From the NCBI GenBank assembly GCA_945859605.1, contig OX243824.1:24993814-25057813 (forward strand): DNA of 64,000 bases, given 5' to 3'. Source of the DNA: Lumbricus rubellus (lineage: Eukaryota; Annelida; Clitellata; Crassiclitellata; Lumbricidae). The notes beneath the pieces were generated by a model. It searched no databases, was not told where the DNA came from, and saw only the letters and a program-made list of their open reading frames with translations. Below are positions 8,720-17,379 of this stretch, one piece after another. Every line of letters starts with the position of its first letter. Position 1 is the first letter of the stretch. The translations under genes and the position numbers were made by a program.

Positions 8720-11700
8720 TTAATTAAAAATTTTCAACGAGTAATGACCATAAGATAACGTACTAATTCCATCCTCCATTATTACCCGTTTATCGTCATC
8801 TGCAGATAATGCAACTTTATTGATTTCTTCTGTATAAATATCGTGATGATAAGATCTAATAACATTCATCGTTCGTTGTTGTTCTTTTTTGGTAAATAAG
8901 CAGTCTTTATAATCTTCGTGAGTAATAGTTTTCTGGACAACATTCTTCTTAATACCTTTACATTTCTTGTGCTCATCTCCAGCAGCCATCTTATAAGAAT
9001 ACAACTTTGCTCGCAACCCGATAAATTCTTTTATCTGTTTTCCACTAGCTTCATCCTTGAACATTCCAATAACTTTTTTATTTACTCCAACCTCAATACC
9101 AGATGGATGATCTCTCGGGTATTCACTCGTGTCGAATCGAGTCTTAATATCGTCTGCGATATCTGAGTAAAAGTCTTCAGTTTTAATTTCGTATGTCAAA
9201 GAATCTGTATCGGTAAATAATAATTTAGCTCTATTTCCGTATTTATCCTTGATGTAATTGTAATGAAATTCATACATCAACGTTTTGCTCAAGTCTAATA
9301 TACACATGCCAAGATATATAGGTTTATTATAGTACAATTTAGTTTTTTTCATGTGAACGGCTATTAGATTTTCATCGAAAATAGTACATCTCTCATAATT
9401 AGGTTTAGCGGCTAGTTCAATAGCCCTCTCCTCTTGACACACTAACTCTACATCAACACGATTTTCAATGTTCTCACAAGTTTTTCCAAAGACACTGTTA
9501 TTCATTAACTTGAAAAAGTCTTTCTCAAAGTCATTAGTAGCTTTCGTTCTAAGAGCTGTATTTAAATCGATATACTTTTTCAACCAATCACTTTCTTCGA
9601 ATAGTACACCTCTATGCACTTTTGTTATTTTCAAACCCAAGCTCTCATACAGCTTCAGATTATCGTAATGCAGCACATACTTCTTTTTATGGTTTAAGTT
9701 TGGAATTAACTTTTTGACTTTGTTAATCTCAATGCTTTCGGGGGCTAACGGAAAATCGTTATGCAGGTCGTGTAACTCTTTAGGATATTCCAAATCAACT
9801 TCCAATATGCATGGAATACTTCTCCAATTATTTAATTCATCTTCGTTCATCCATTTGAACCCGTGAGTAGGTAAATTTTTGATCATAGCCCATCCATATA
9901 GATTATTCGCATCCAGGTAAGTAATAAATGTAGAATTTTCGTTACTATTGAAATCGCTCATATATTTATTATTCGCTTTCCCGTAACGATTTGATATTGT
10001 GCTCACTCCTCCTCTCATCCCTTGCCTAAGCATCAGAATCATATCATAATCATTCAATAACTCCAATTTCACGCCTGTCAATTTTAAAGCGGCATCCCAG
10101 GCTAAACCAGGAGATGTAAAATACCATGCAGGGTCAAGCGTATAGTTCTTCATACACACATCTCTAAAGTTTTCGAAAACATCGGCAAGTAACAGAACAT
10201 CCGAAACGTTGTATAAATCGTGATATTCTCTGAATGTTTTGCATCCAAATTCCTTCCATACCGTTTTTGCATGCTCGTAGTCTTCATCGCTAATATTCGA
10301 ATCATTTAGCTTAGAATAGAATGCGGATTTTGGTGGTAGTTCGGTTTCATTAAAGGTAGTAAATGAATCGACGTAGTCATAAGGATATATGCCTTTTCTC
10401 AGCAAAAGATCGAGCTTCTTTCCAGTATATCGTTTCCCAATATTTTTACACTGGTCTTTGCTTAGGTTCCTCGATAAAGCATCAAGACTAGAAGCCATAA
10501 ATTTAAAACTGTCGATAAAACGCAGTTGTCGCTTGACGGTAATCTCTTTTCCCTCTTTATTTACAAACTTATCAACAACGACCTCTCTGCTAAAAGATAT
10601 ATACTTTTCCTCGTTATTAGGTATGCAATTAATTTTCTCTCCATTATTACCTCTCAGTTTCTTAATGAACAGATGACAATCGTACCCGGAAAGATTATGA
10701 AACACTACAGGGAAAAACTTGGGGACTTTATAGTTTACATTACAAATGTTATGAGCAGCCCCTCTAAATTTACCGCTAAGATGACAGTGATCTCTCACTC
10801 GGTCTTCGCCCAACGTTTTTTCACAGATATGACATATAGTAGCTCCATCAAAACACTTCTTGTCCTCTTCTGTAAATATCATCTTCTTAGGGAATTTAAA
10901 TTGATTATATATTTGTTTTATATTCTCTTCTAGTTTATCTACAAATATTTGACCAACATCATCATCTTCGCTTTCAGCCGTAAACGTCACAGGATCTTGA
11001 GAATATACACTATCGTCGAAACATTTTATGTGGTAACAAAAGGAGCTAGGAGTATGCTTTTGATATTTATTAGTGTACGACAACTCTGGATTTGGTTGGC
11101 ATGTATCGATCGGTTTTACAAAAGACTCAAAATCTGCGTAGACTATAAACGGAACCCTCATAGAATTGTTATAATTTTTAAAACTTAGCATAGTTCCTGG
11201 TTCTGGCATTTCTATTTTTTGTGCGTTATGTTGAGAGCAGTACTCATTATGGTTGTTAAGCGCTCCTGGCGTTGTGAAACCATTCATACACCTTTTACAA
11301 TAATACATCGAATTAGTCCGAAATCTCATCAATCGGTTAAAATTCTTTATCCAGCAATAATGTTTCCGTTCTCCGTTGGAAATAAGCAATAGATCTACAC
11401 AAATATCGCTTTCACAGTTAGACAGATAAAGCGGATAGACATGTTTTTCGTAACCAAATATATTACCACTAATATTATTATTTCTCTCGAATTTACCTAT
11501 CACATTAGCATGAGTCGCTACCGGAAACTCAATGCCACTCCAATTAAGTTTTTTCGATTGTTCTTTCAAAGCTTTCGTTATTTTTTCCGGATGGTCATCC
11601 ACCGGATTCAAAGCTCTAGTGATACACCATTTGAAGCATTCTTCATCGTCGTTTTTCATATTTATAATAGCCTTTTTATTAGCTAAAAAGTCGGGAAGTG

Positions 11701-12382
11701 GAATGTAAGAACTACCTCTTAAGGGGGTATATTTTACCGTATTTATATCTAATTTTACAACAGCTTTAAATCTCCAATTACTTCCTTGCATCTGAAAACT
11801 AGCAATAGACTCCATGATTTTATCCTTCTTTCTGCTGTATATTTCATTCAAGTCGGTTGCTTCTAAAATAACTTCTGCCCTGGAAACGAATGGTATATCC
11901 TCAGAAGTCACTATTCCAGATTTCATATCTACTCGTTCCATAGTACAAGTAAGAACCAAATTAGTCTTTGTCTGGCGATTACTCGACAACAGATTAACTA
12001 CCTGCGGTCTGACGAAATCAAGAAACGACGAGGCATCCATTCCATTAATTCCATCTATTCTATACTGCTTGGTGAATCCTTTAATAGCCGACGCTGTTTC
12101 CCGAATTTTAATTTTATCGAATATCCTGGAAACAGTTGACTTCAACGATTCTAGTTTTTCATTTACGACTTTATTGTCTCGTTCAGGCACATAACTAAGT
12201 AGCCAATCCGCAAATTCATTTATTTTTGTCCTAACCCTATTTTTGTATTTTCTCTTAGGCGCTACTGGTTTGTATTTACCAGGTGTGGGTGTAAGCGTAG
12301 GAACCTTAATGTCAGGAACCGATGAGTCGAGCAAGTGTTCAACATGGTTCATGTTTCTTAAACTACTTTTCTTTAAATACAT
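8720..12382 (-). CDS. Protein-primed family B DNA polymerase
   Basis: This 1220-residue replicative polymerase is of the DNA_pol_B_2 (organellar and viral) type. There is a C2H2-like finger near residues 360-382 (YCKRCMNGF). Exonuclease motif I is YADFES near 415, an HNH-like cysteine/histidine insert (CHICEKTL...DHCHLSGKFRG) lies near 517-550, exo II is FHNLSGYD and exo III is YNVSDVLLLAD. Polymerase motif A is YLDANNLYGW, motif B is KLMNNSVFGKT and motif C is FTDTDS. All key Asp residues are present and the frame has no stops, so the gene looks functional. It should copy the element from a terminal protein at the TIR ends. No separate terminal-protein gene is seen; the N-terminal 400 residues could supply that role. 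Confidence 0.95.
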   Translation of the reverse strand: MYLKKSSLRNMNHVEHLLDSSVPDIKVPTLTPTPGKYKPVAPKRKYKNRVRTKINEFADWLLSYVPERDNKVVNEKLESLKSTVSRIFDKIKIRETASAIKGFTKQYRIDGINGMDASSFLDFVRPQVVNLLSSNRQTKTNLVLTCTMERVDMKSGIVTSEDIPFVSRAEVILEATDLNEIYSRKKDKIMESIASFQMQGSNWRFKAVVKLDINTVKYTPLRGSSYIPLPDFLANKKAIINMKNDDEECFKWCITRALNPVDDHPEKITKALKEQSKKLNWSGIEFPVATHANVIGKFERNNNISGNIFGYEKHVYPLYLSNCESDICVDLLLISNGERKHYCWIKNFNRLMRFRTNSMYYCKRCMNGFTTPGALNNHNEYCSQHNAQKIEMPEPGTMLSFKNYNNSMRVPFIVYADFESFVKPIDTCQPNPELSYTNKYQKHTPSSFCYHIKCFDDSVYSQDPVTFTAESEDDDVGQIFVDKLEENIKQIYNQFKFPKKMIFTEEDKKCFDGATICHICEKTLGEDRVRDHCHLSGKFRGAAHNICNVNYKVPKFFPVVFHNLSGYDCHLFIKKLRGNNGEKINCIPNNEEKYISFSREVVVDKFVNKEGKEITVKRQLRFIDSFKFMASSLDALSRNLSKDQCKNIGKRYTGKKLDLLLRKGIYPYDYVDSFTTFNETELPPKSAFYSKLNDSNISDEDYEHAKTVWKEFGCKTFREYHDLYNVSDVLLLADVFENFRDVCMKNYTLDPAWYFTSPGLAWDAALKLTGVKLELLNDYDMILMLRQGMRGGVSTISNRYGKANNKYMSDFNSNENSTFITYLDANNLYGWAMIKNLPTHGFKWMNEDELNNWRSIPCILEVDLEYPKELHDLHNDFPLAPESIEINKVKKLIPNLNHKKKYVLHYDNLKLYESLGLKITKVHRGVLFEESDWLKKYIDLNTALRTKATNDFEKDFFKLMNNSVFGKTCENIENRVDVELVCQEERAIELAAKPNYERCTIFDENLIAVHMKKTKLYYNKPIYLGMCILDLSKTLMYEFHYNYIKDKYGNRAKLLFTDTDSLTYEIKTEDFYSDIADDIKTRFDTSEYPRDHPSGIEVGVNKKVIGMFKDEASGKQIKEFIGLRAKLYSYKMAAGDEHKKCKGIKKNVVQKTITHEDYKDCLFTKKEQQRTMNVIRSYHHDIYTEEINKVALSADDDKRVIMEDGISTLSYGHYSLKIFN

Positions 12383-12439
12383 TTTATCTTACCACGCAAA
12401 AATATTAAAATCCATAATACACTTTAATTTCATACCTTT

Positions 12440-12769
12440 CTATCTCTCATACACTTTAATTTCGTATCTATCTCTCCAGACATTTCCGTTATGATAAGCT
12501 ATTATACCAGCACTCTGACCATGCGCCTTAGCAGCTTTATACATCGATGGATACGAGGTAACAACGCCAGTCTCTCGATCTATAATATCTACTCTTCTCG
12601 GTTGTTTCCTGATACTACCCAACGTGTCATGTCGATATGACACAGACTTGTAGTCCGTCGGAAGAATATTCTTTTCAATCAGTACAGCTATCATTTGAGG
12701 TTTGTTGAGATGCGAAGTGCCTGTAACATCGTGATGCTTGGCTAACATTCTAAGCTCTGGTAGCTTCAT
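12440..12769 (-). CDS. SAP-like DNA-binding protein
   Basis: This 109-residue basic protein opens with KLPELRMLAKHHDV...LNKPQMIAVLIEK, the helix-turn-helix pattern of a SAP/Rho-N motif that binds AT-rich DNA. The C-terminal part (GVVTSYPSMYKAAKAHG...IAYHNGNVWRDRY) resembles NUMOD/IENR-type helix-turn-helix repeats found beside homing nucleases. Its ATG overlaps the stop of the upstream capsid fragment by four bases (ATGA). Role inferred: DNA binding in packaging or chromatin. No nuclease catalytic motif is seen. Confidence 0.6.
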   Translation of the reverse strand: MKLPELRMLAKHHDVTGTSHLNKPQMIAVLIEKNILPTDYKSVSYRHDTLGSIRKQPRRVDIIDRETGVVTSYPSMYKAAKAHGQSAGIIAYHNGNVWRDRYEIKVYER

Positions 12770-13275
12770 AATATATAAGTATTCTTTAAATCAATGAGAA
12801 AGCTTTGTCTAGTGGCAAAGCCGAGGTTGTCCGCAATAACAGCAGTCGCTCCAGTGTCTTTATACCACAGCTGATTTAAGCCTTGAGTCAACTGAAAATC
12901 GTTTGGATACGTAAGTAAACCGAGCATCGTTGTAGCTTGACCCGGATGAAATAGCGTTTCGATTTCTTGATTAGATAACTGATAGGATATTTGACTGAAT
13001 AGATACATAAGCCCATTATTCGTAAGAGCGACTAAATCGGCATTAACGTATGCGGTGTCATCAGCTTTAATTAGTCTTCCGTCGAATTGTAGATATGACT
13101 CTGCTGGGTGACTGTATAAGTCTTGTAATTCAATATTTATTCTAATTTCACCAGAACTGTTAAGGTTAGTTCTCGCTACAGGTTCGTACTCATGCCATTC
13201 GTATCGCTCGATACCTTCATCGATCAATGGTTGCTCTGTGAATCTTAGAATATCGGATTGCATTTTATTATACAT
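12766..13275 (-). pseudogene. Truncated hexon-like major capsid protein (N-terminal part)
   Basis: This 169-residue product is rich in beta strands (SGEIRINIELQDLY, AYVNADLVALTNNGLMYLF, HPGQATTMLGLLTYP). It resembles the first jelly roll of Polinton/adintovirus double-jelly-roll capsid proteins, which are normally well over twice this length. The match stops near residue 160, and the last residues look like intergenic AT-rich sequence read through to a stop that overlaps the next ATG. I infer an internal deletion that removed the second jelly roll. An expressed short form cannot be excluded. Confidence 0.72.
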
Positions 13276-13320
13276 ATATTTTTAAATAAGAAAATAAACT
13301 TAAGCAAAATAAATTTAAAC

Positions 13321-13674
13321 TTAAGCCATTTTCAAACCACCTCCGTTTAGGCGTTTTACTAGATCTTGAATTCTAATAGCTCCTCCCGTCATTTGCGGAT
13401 TCGACCCGAGTAATCTAGCTAGAATGACTTTAGTTTCCTGAGTTATCGGCTGCTGAACGGTGGTTGGTGGGAGTATCTTATTGAGTAATCGTTTTCCAAC
13501 GTCGATAGCCTTATCCTTAGCAACACTCCCAATCTCTTTGACAGCTGTGCTCGCAATTTGTTTGGCTGCATTCGAAGTTAGTAGCCTCTTGAGAAATCCT
13601 GCAATGGAATCGAATATTCCTGCTCCACCGACAACGTGTACTATTTTATAACTTCTTCTCGCAACGACCAGCAT
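13321..13674 (-). CDS. Small virion-type protein with adenain-like cleavage sites
   Basis: This 117-residue basic protein has an amphipathic alanine-rich middle (FLKRLLTSNAAKQIAS). Three glycine sites resemble the adenovirus protease consensus (M/I/L)xGG-x: VVGG before A near residue 18, MTGG before A near 97 and LNGG before G near 113. By position and composition it could be a core or membrane-lytic peptide like adenoviral pVI or pX, but sequence similarity alone does not decide this. Confidence 0.55.
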   Translation of the reverse strand: MLVVARRSYKIVHVVGGAGIFDSIAGFLKRLLTSNAAKQIASTAVKEIGSVAKDKAIDVGKRLLNKILPPTTVQQPITQETKVILARLLGSNPQMTGGAIRIQDLVKRLNGGGLKMA

Positions 13675-13715
13675 TTCTATATCATCAATTTTTAATTAGA
13701 TCATCAATTTTTAAA

Positions 13716-13916
13716 TTAGATCGTCAATTTTTTATATTCATCTTTGGTTATCACTCTTTGTCTTAGTAACTCATCCGTCATACCTACAATTTCATTTCTT
13801 ACACCCGTATTTCCCGCTTTGTAGCTATATATTCGCAACTCTAATTGTTTTACTAATTCGTTAGGATCTGAAGGAATGGTAATTATTCCGCTTCCTGTTT
13901 TACCTCTTAACTTCAT
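13716..13916 (-). pseudogene. C-terminal, out-of-frame part of the gene at 13955-14617
   Basis: The 66-residue frame (KLRGKTGSGIITIPSDPNEL and following) is open further upstream, through a Lys/Pro/Asn-rich linker to about 14010, where it overlaps the 3' end of the neighbouring frame. The two frames differ by one base (a -1 shift along the gene). The simplest reading is one gene broken by an indel near 14005-14015; a programmed shift is possible. The start codon at 13916 is therefore probably not a real start. Confidence 0.6.
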
Positions 13917-13954
13917 GTAATCGTCCCATATGGGTTTTATTATCTTTGCATATT

Positions 13955-14617
13955 TTACACTTCTAGACGATTTAGGTTTGTTTGGTTTATTTGGCTGACT
14001 CGCCTGGCATTCGTTTTAATTAGAATCTCGGCGTATTCTTCGAGATCACGATTATCATAAATTGAACTGTTTGGACTAGCTAACGTTAACAATTCCCATA
14101 ATCCTGGAGTTCCTTGATAAGTTGTGGTTCCAACTGTAATATCATTTCCTTGGATTGAGGCTTCGCTGTCACCGATGTAGAATTTTCCATCTCTTGATCT
14201 TAATCCGAATGTTGTATCCACAAGTCTTCTATCGGAAGCATATTTTTTAAGGTATTCAACTGCAATATTTCCTAATTCTAACCTTCTAATGTCTTCTAAT
14301 GGGCCATCGTCATCGTACGCCTCTATAGACGGGTACTGGGGAAATTGAATAGTTTTCAACGAATCTGGAAGTGATTTTAGAGCGAGTGATGTTGCTGCAG
14401 AGTTATCTTTTATTGTCGACAGCAAAGCGTTTTGTTCTTTCGAAATTGCTGATTGAGAGTCGACTATTGGTTTGTAGATTTTCGTTAATTCTCGTTGAAG
14501 TCCAAGATCGTCTATTCTCTCTGAAAGAAAGTTTTGTTTAATATTTTTTTTCGTTTTTAAAAACTCTTCGATAATAAAATCTCTTTTTGCAGGATCGCTA
14601 ATTTTCAGTAGCGACAT
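13955..14617 (-). CDS. Conserved Polinton structural-type protein, frameshifted at its 3' end
   Basis: This 220-residue frame opens MSLLKISDPAKRDFIIEEFL. It has a helical N-terminal half and a compact C-terminal module (YIGDSEASIQGNDI, YQGTPGLWELL). I do not recognise an enzyme. It lies between capsid-type genes and is probably a virion or morphogenesis protein. The natural C-terminus seems to continue in another frame through 13716. The start is supported by an A-rich TATA-like run (14618-14635). Confidence 0.6.
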   Translation of the reverse strand: MSLLKISDPAKRDFIIEEFLKTKKNIKQNFLSERIDDLGLQRELTKIYKPIVDSQSAISKEQNALLSTIKDNSAATSLALKSLPDSLKTIQFPQYPSIEAYDDDGPLEDIRRLELGNIAVEYLKKYASDRRLVDTTFGLRSRDGKFYIGDSEASIQGNDITVGTTTYQGTPGLWELLTLASPNSSIYDNRDLEEYAEILIKTNARRVSQINQTNLNRLEV

Positions 14618-14691
14618 TTTTTATTATAAGTATAATGTTTAAAACGTAAACATAAAACGTAAACATAAAACGTAAACATAAAACGTACAAT

Positions 14692-15078
14692 TTATGCATC
14701 GTAGTAATTAACGTAACATATGGAGTCTTTTTCGTTTATAGTAACTGCTGAATCGGAGTTGTTTTGTATTGTAATTATTATATCCTCTGCGTCCTCTAGT
14801 ACTGTACCATCTTGAAGACTCAGTCTGAGTTGTTTCAACTTCTGTCTAAGAGAGACTAGACACATTCCACTGGTCATTCGGACTCCAAGGCCTACTTCTA
14901 CTGTAATATTTGTCTTTGGTTCAATCGTTATCGCTTGCTGAGCAAAAATCTCATATCTGTCGCCTGCTCGTTGTCTTGCAGGAGCATGAGTGACCACTTT
15001 AGGCAACCAAATTATTGTACTCACACGAGGCTTCCGTTTGGTGATAAATTTGTGTATTGGGTGACCGTATCCAGACAT
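14692..15078 (-). CDS. dUTPase-fold-like small protein without catalytic motifs
   Basis: This 128-residue protein has an AGDRYEIF...ITIEPKTNITVEVGLGVRM...IIITIQNNSDSAVTINEKDSICYV pattern that follows the strand order of trimeric dUTPases: an AGxD-like start, a GxxV/I middle and a final N...I..GD-like turn. The active-site segments expected of a dUTPase (a GRSSL-type loop and a catalytic Asp-Tyr loop) are not visible. It may be a structural derivative of that fold. TATATAA lies directly before the ATG. A 17-base unit ending in AACATAAAACGT repeats about four times in the gap at 14640-14690. Confidence 0.45.
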   Translation of the reverse strand: MSGYGHPIHKFITKRKPRVSTIIWLPKVVTHAPARQRAGDRYEIFAQQAITIEPKTNITVEVGLGVRMTSGMCLVSLRQKLKQLRLSLQDGTVLEDAEDIIITIQNNSDSAVTINEKDSICYVNYYDA

Positions 15079-15094
15079 TTATATAAGAGATTGT

Positions 15095-15718
15095 TTAAAG
15101 TAACATTCCAAGAATAGGAATATTTTTAAATGGTGAATTGGGACCAAGTATAAGACCTTCACCGCTGATATATCCTGCTCCTCTTTTCATAAACAAACCA
15201 GAACCCGTTATTGAAGTACCCTTTTTCCACGGAGATAGAAAAAGACCTTCGCCAGCAGGCCTTATCTTACAGCATATTCCTCCTTTCTTAACGTAGAGCA
15301 CGCCAGATCCACTTACCGGGTGTGAGATCGAAGATCCACTAATTTTATCAACAATTTTGGAACCAGCTGCAGAACCCAATCCTGTTAAGGCTCCTGTGGC
15401 TAAACTCGGAAGAACACTAGACAGAAGAAACTTTCCGGCTGTTGCTAAGAACGGTAGAATAGCGCCAATAAATCCGCCTTCGACTCTCGCATTGTCTTCT
15501 AATTGCTTTTTACCCATTTTAATTGTCACTCCAGTTCCATTCTGATACGCTTTAGTTAACTTGTTGATTTGCCTCTGGTTTAGAGCTAATACATGCTCAC
15601 CAGTTATGTCTCCATGAGAAAGTCTTATACTCACTCCAGTTCCTACTTGAACAGCTTGCTTAATCTTCTCTTTTTGCCCTTCAGAAATATTAACTTTGAC
15701 CTTAGCGTAAGCGCTCAT
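15095..15718 (-). CDS. Glycine-rich minor virion protein with repeated adenain-like sites
   Basis: The 207-residue protein has a polar N-terminus (VKVNISEGQKEKIKQAVQVG), a hydrophobic glycine/alanine stretch near residues 90-125 (FIGAILPFLATAGKFLLSS) and a C-terminus with repeated GSG/GEG units. ITGS before G and ISGE before G match the second adenovirus protease consensus (M/I/L)xGx-G, and VSGS before G is close. It is probably a processed core or membrane-active protein; the family is not certain. It ends 17 bp before the next gene. Confidence 0.55.
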   Translation of the reverse strand: MSAYAKVKVNISEGQKEKIKQAVQVGTGVSIRLSHGDITGEHVLALNQRQINKLTKAYQNGTGVTIKMGKKQLEDNARVEGGFIGAILPFLATAGKFLLSSVLPSLATGALTGLGSAAGSKIVDKISGSSISHPVSGSGVLYVKKGGICCKIRPAGEGLFLSPWKKGTSITGSGLFMKRGAGYISGEGLILGPNSPFKNIPILGMLL

Positions 15719-15742
15719 CTTATATTAAATATAAACTTTAAA

Positions 15743-16516
15743 TTAAACCTCTCTTATGTGAAATCGTATCGACAATTCCTCACCTCTTAAATTAATTAGT
15801 TTTCCATTTTGGTCTATTAGTTTTGTTTCCATCGATGAAATAGAGTATAGCGTTATTGGAAGATATACGAGATTGTGAGGAGATTCGATTATCTTGTAAC
15901 CAGGCCCGACCGATGGAAAGAAAGAATAAATTATGTTCTCCGTAGTTCCGTTGGCATACGATGATCCTATTACATCACTCGTAACTCGTAAACTATTCAC
16001 GCTGTTTATATCGACTATGTGCTCGGATTCGTTATATCCTTCGGAGTATACACGACTCTGAAATCCTAGAACGGTGCTAATTGAATTTGGTACTGTAAAA
16101 TCAACTTTATAGTTCTCATCAATTTCCAAAACAGCCTTCAAAGTATTGTTATTTGGTTGCAACTTTATACATTGACCATGACCTTCTTCTTTTAGAATTC
16201 TCTGTATGTAATCGTTTAAGTCTTCGATTTCATAGCAACCGGTTGGAATGTCTAAATCTTCCCACGTTACACCGTTATCTGACGAATATACGAATTTATT
16301 ATTTGTTTCGTCTATATTGGGAAAACTGTAGTAAGTTTCAAGATTAACAAGGGCCATTTCATACTTCTTACTTTTGTCCAGTTCGATTAGTGGATTAAAT
16401 TTCGTTCGAATTCGTGTGCTCCTTTCGCTCAACAAAATGCAAAACGATTCTTTAGCCTCTGTGTTGCGTGCAATCGTTTGAGTATTAGATAAAATTTCGT
16501 CAAGAAGGGTTTCCAT
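15743..16516 (-). CDS. Penton-like minor capsid protein
   Basis: This 257-residue protein opens METLLDEILSN. It has an ETYYSFPNIDETNN segment, a CYEIEDLNDYIQRIL helix and many short beta strands to the end (LSIRFHIREV). The layout matches the single-jelly-roll minor capsid (penton) proteins of Polintons and adintoviruses, which form capsid vertices. The length is normal and no lesion is seen. It sits next to the packaging ATPase, as is usual in these elements. Confidence 0.72.
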   Translation of the reverse strand: METLLDEILSNTQTIARNTEAKESFCILLSERSTRIRTKFNPLIELDKSKKYEMALVNLETYYSFPNIDETNNKFVYSSDNGVTWEDLDIPTGCYEIEDLNDYIQRILKEEGHGQCIKLQPNNNTLKAVLEIDENYKVDFTVPNSISTVLGFQSRVYSEGYNESEHIVDINSVNSLRVTSDVIGSSYANGTTENIIYSFFPSVGPGYKIIESPHNLVYLPITLYSISSMETKLIDQNGKLINLRGEELSIRFHIREV

Positions 16517-16582
16517 TTTAGATAGCTATTTTTAAACCTAGAATATAAAATCTTAAATTTTGTTATCATTTTATTATTGCTT

Positions 16583-17359
16583 TTATTTAATGTAAAATGT
16601 ATCTAATCCAGATCTGTACCTGCCCTTATTTGTTTTACTAGTAAGGTCTATAACCACAAAACCATGCGTTTCATCCCATGCAGTTTTGCATAGTTTACGA
16701 AATTCTTCAATAGTCATATCATCTACACCTATATGATCGCTGTATATGTGGTTAATATTTTTAAGGTCTTGAGGGAACAAACATATAAAGTTGGCATTCT
16801 CTCTTATAGTTTGTCTGGGCAGCTTGAAATAATTTTGTGCTAGGTAAAAGCAGTCTACATTACTATGCCTACCTCTTATATAATAGGATTCGCATTTATT
16901 TTGTCGCTCTAACTGTAAATCATCAAAAATCATGAGATTCTTCTTATCTCGACTTAAGTCTCGTGGATCTGGAACATCTTCAGAGGTTTCAAAGAACTTG
17001 CATTCTATATCCGATTTCTTTTCCATGTTTTTAGACATCTCCTCGACTACGGCGGTCGGTGATACATTTAATTTCATTATCTCATCTCTATTATCGAAAA
17101 GTCTTATAATTGCTTCCTTTGGTAATTTCTCTTCGAATGCTTTCTTTAGTATCTTGTATTCTGATTGAAAAAGACTTTTTCCAAAGATATGTAGGTTATC
17201 GTAATCTAACCAACCAGGTCTCAGTAATAAATTAAGTAGTAATATTGTCTTGCCGCATTGAGACTTACCTACGATCAAACCTCTGATGCTTCTTGGTAGG
17301 AGAGGACTGTTAAAGCGTTTAGATGTATCTTCATTCCATGACAGGTCATGGACTTCCAT
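16583..17359 (-). CDS. FtsK/HerA-type genome packaging ATPase (A32-like)
   Basis: This 258-residue protein has Walker A in GLIVGKSQCGKTILLLNLL (residues 29-47) and Walker B in NLMIFDDLQLERQ (about 140-152). A downstream FYLAQNYFKLP stretch fits the sensor region. These ATPases pump viral DNA into preformed capsids. Size and motifs are normal. It is divergently placed from the PLA2 gene with only 20 bp between the start codons. Confidence 0.92.
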   Translation of the reverse strand: MEVHDLSWNEDTSKRFNSPLLPRSIRGLIVGKSQCGKTILLLNLLLRPGWLDYDNLHIFGKSLFQSEYKILKKAFEEKLPKEAIIRLFDNRDEIMKLNVSPTAVVEEMSKNMEKKSDIECKFFETSEDVPDPRDLSRDKKNLMIFDDLQLERQNKCESYYIRGRHSNVDCFYLAQNYFKLPRQTIRENANFICLFPQDLKNINHIYSDHIGVDDMTIEEFRKLCKTAWDETHGFVVIDLTSKTNKGRYRSGLDTFYIK

Positions 17360-17379
17360 TTTAATTATATTATATTAAA
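17360..17379. promoter_or_regulatory. Compact bidirectional promoter region
   Basis: The 20-base gap between the divergent ATPase and PLA2 start codons is wholly A/T (TTAATTATATTATATTAAA). It offers TATA-like sequence to both strands. Most other genes of the element also have a TATA-like run within about 12 bases of the ATG, so transcripts may have very short leaders. Confidence 0.55.

Noticed and set aside
13716..13916. Independent small gene starting at 13916
   Set aside because: The frame is open and protein-like well upstream of the ATG and overlaps the truncated neighbour, so it is better read as that gene's C-terminus.
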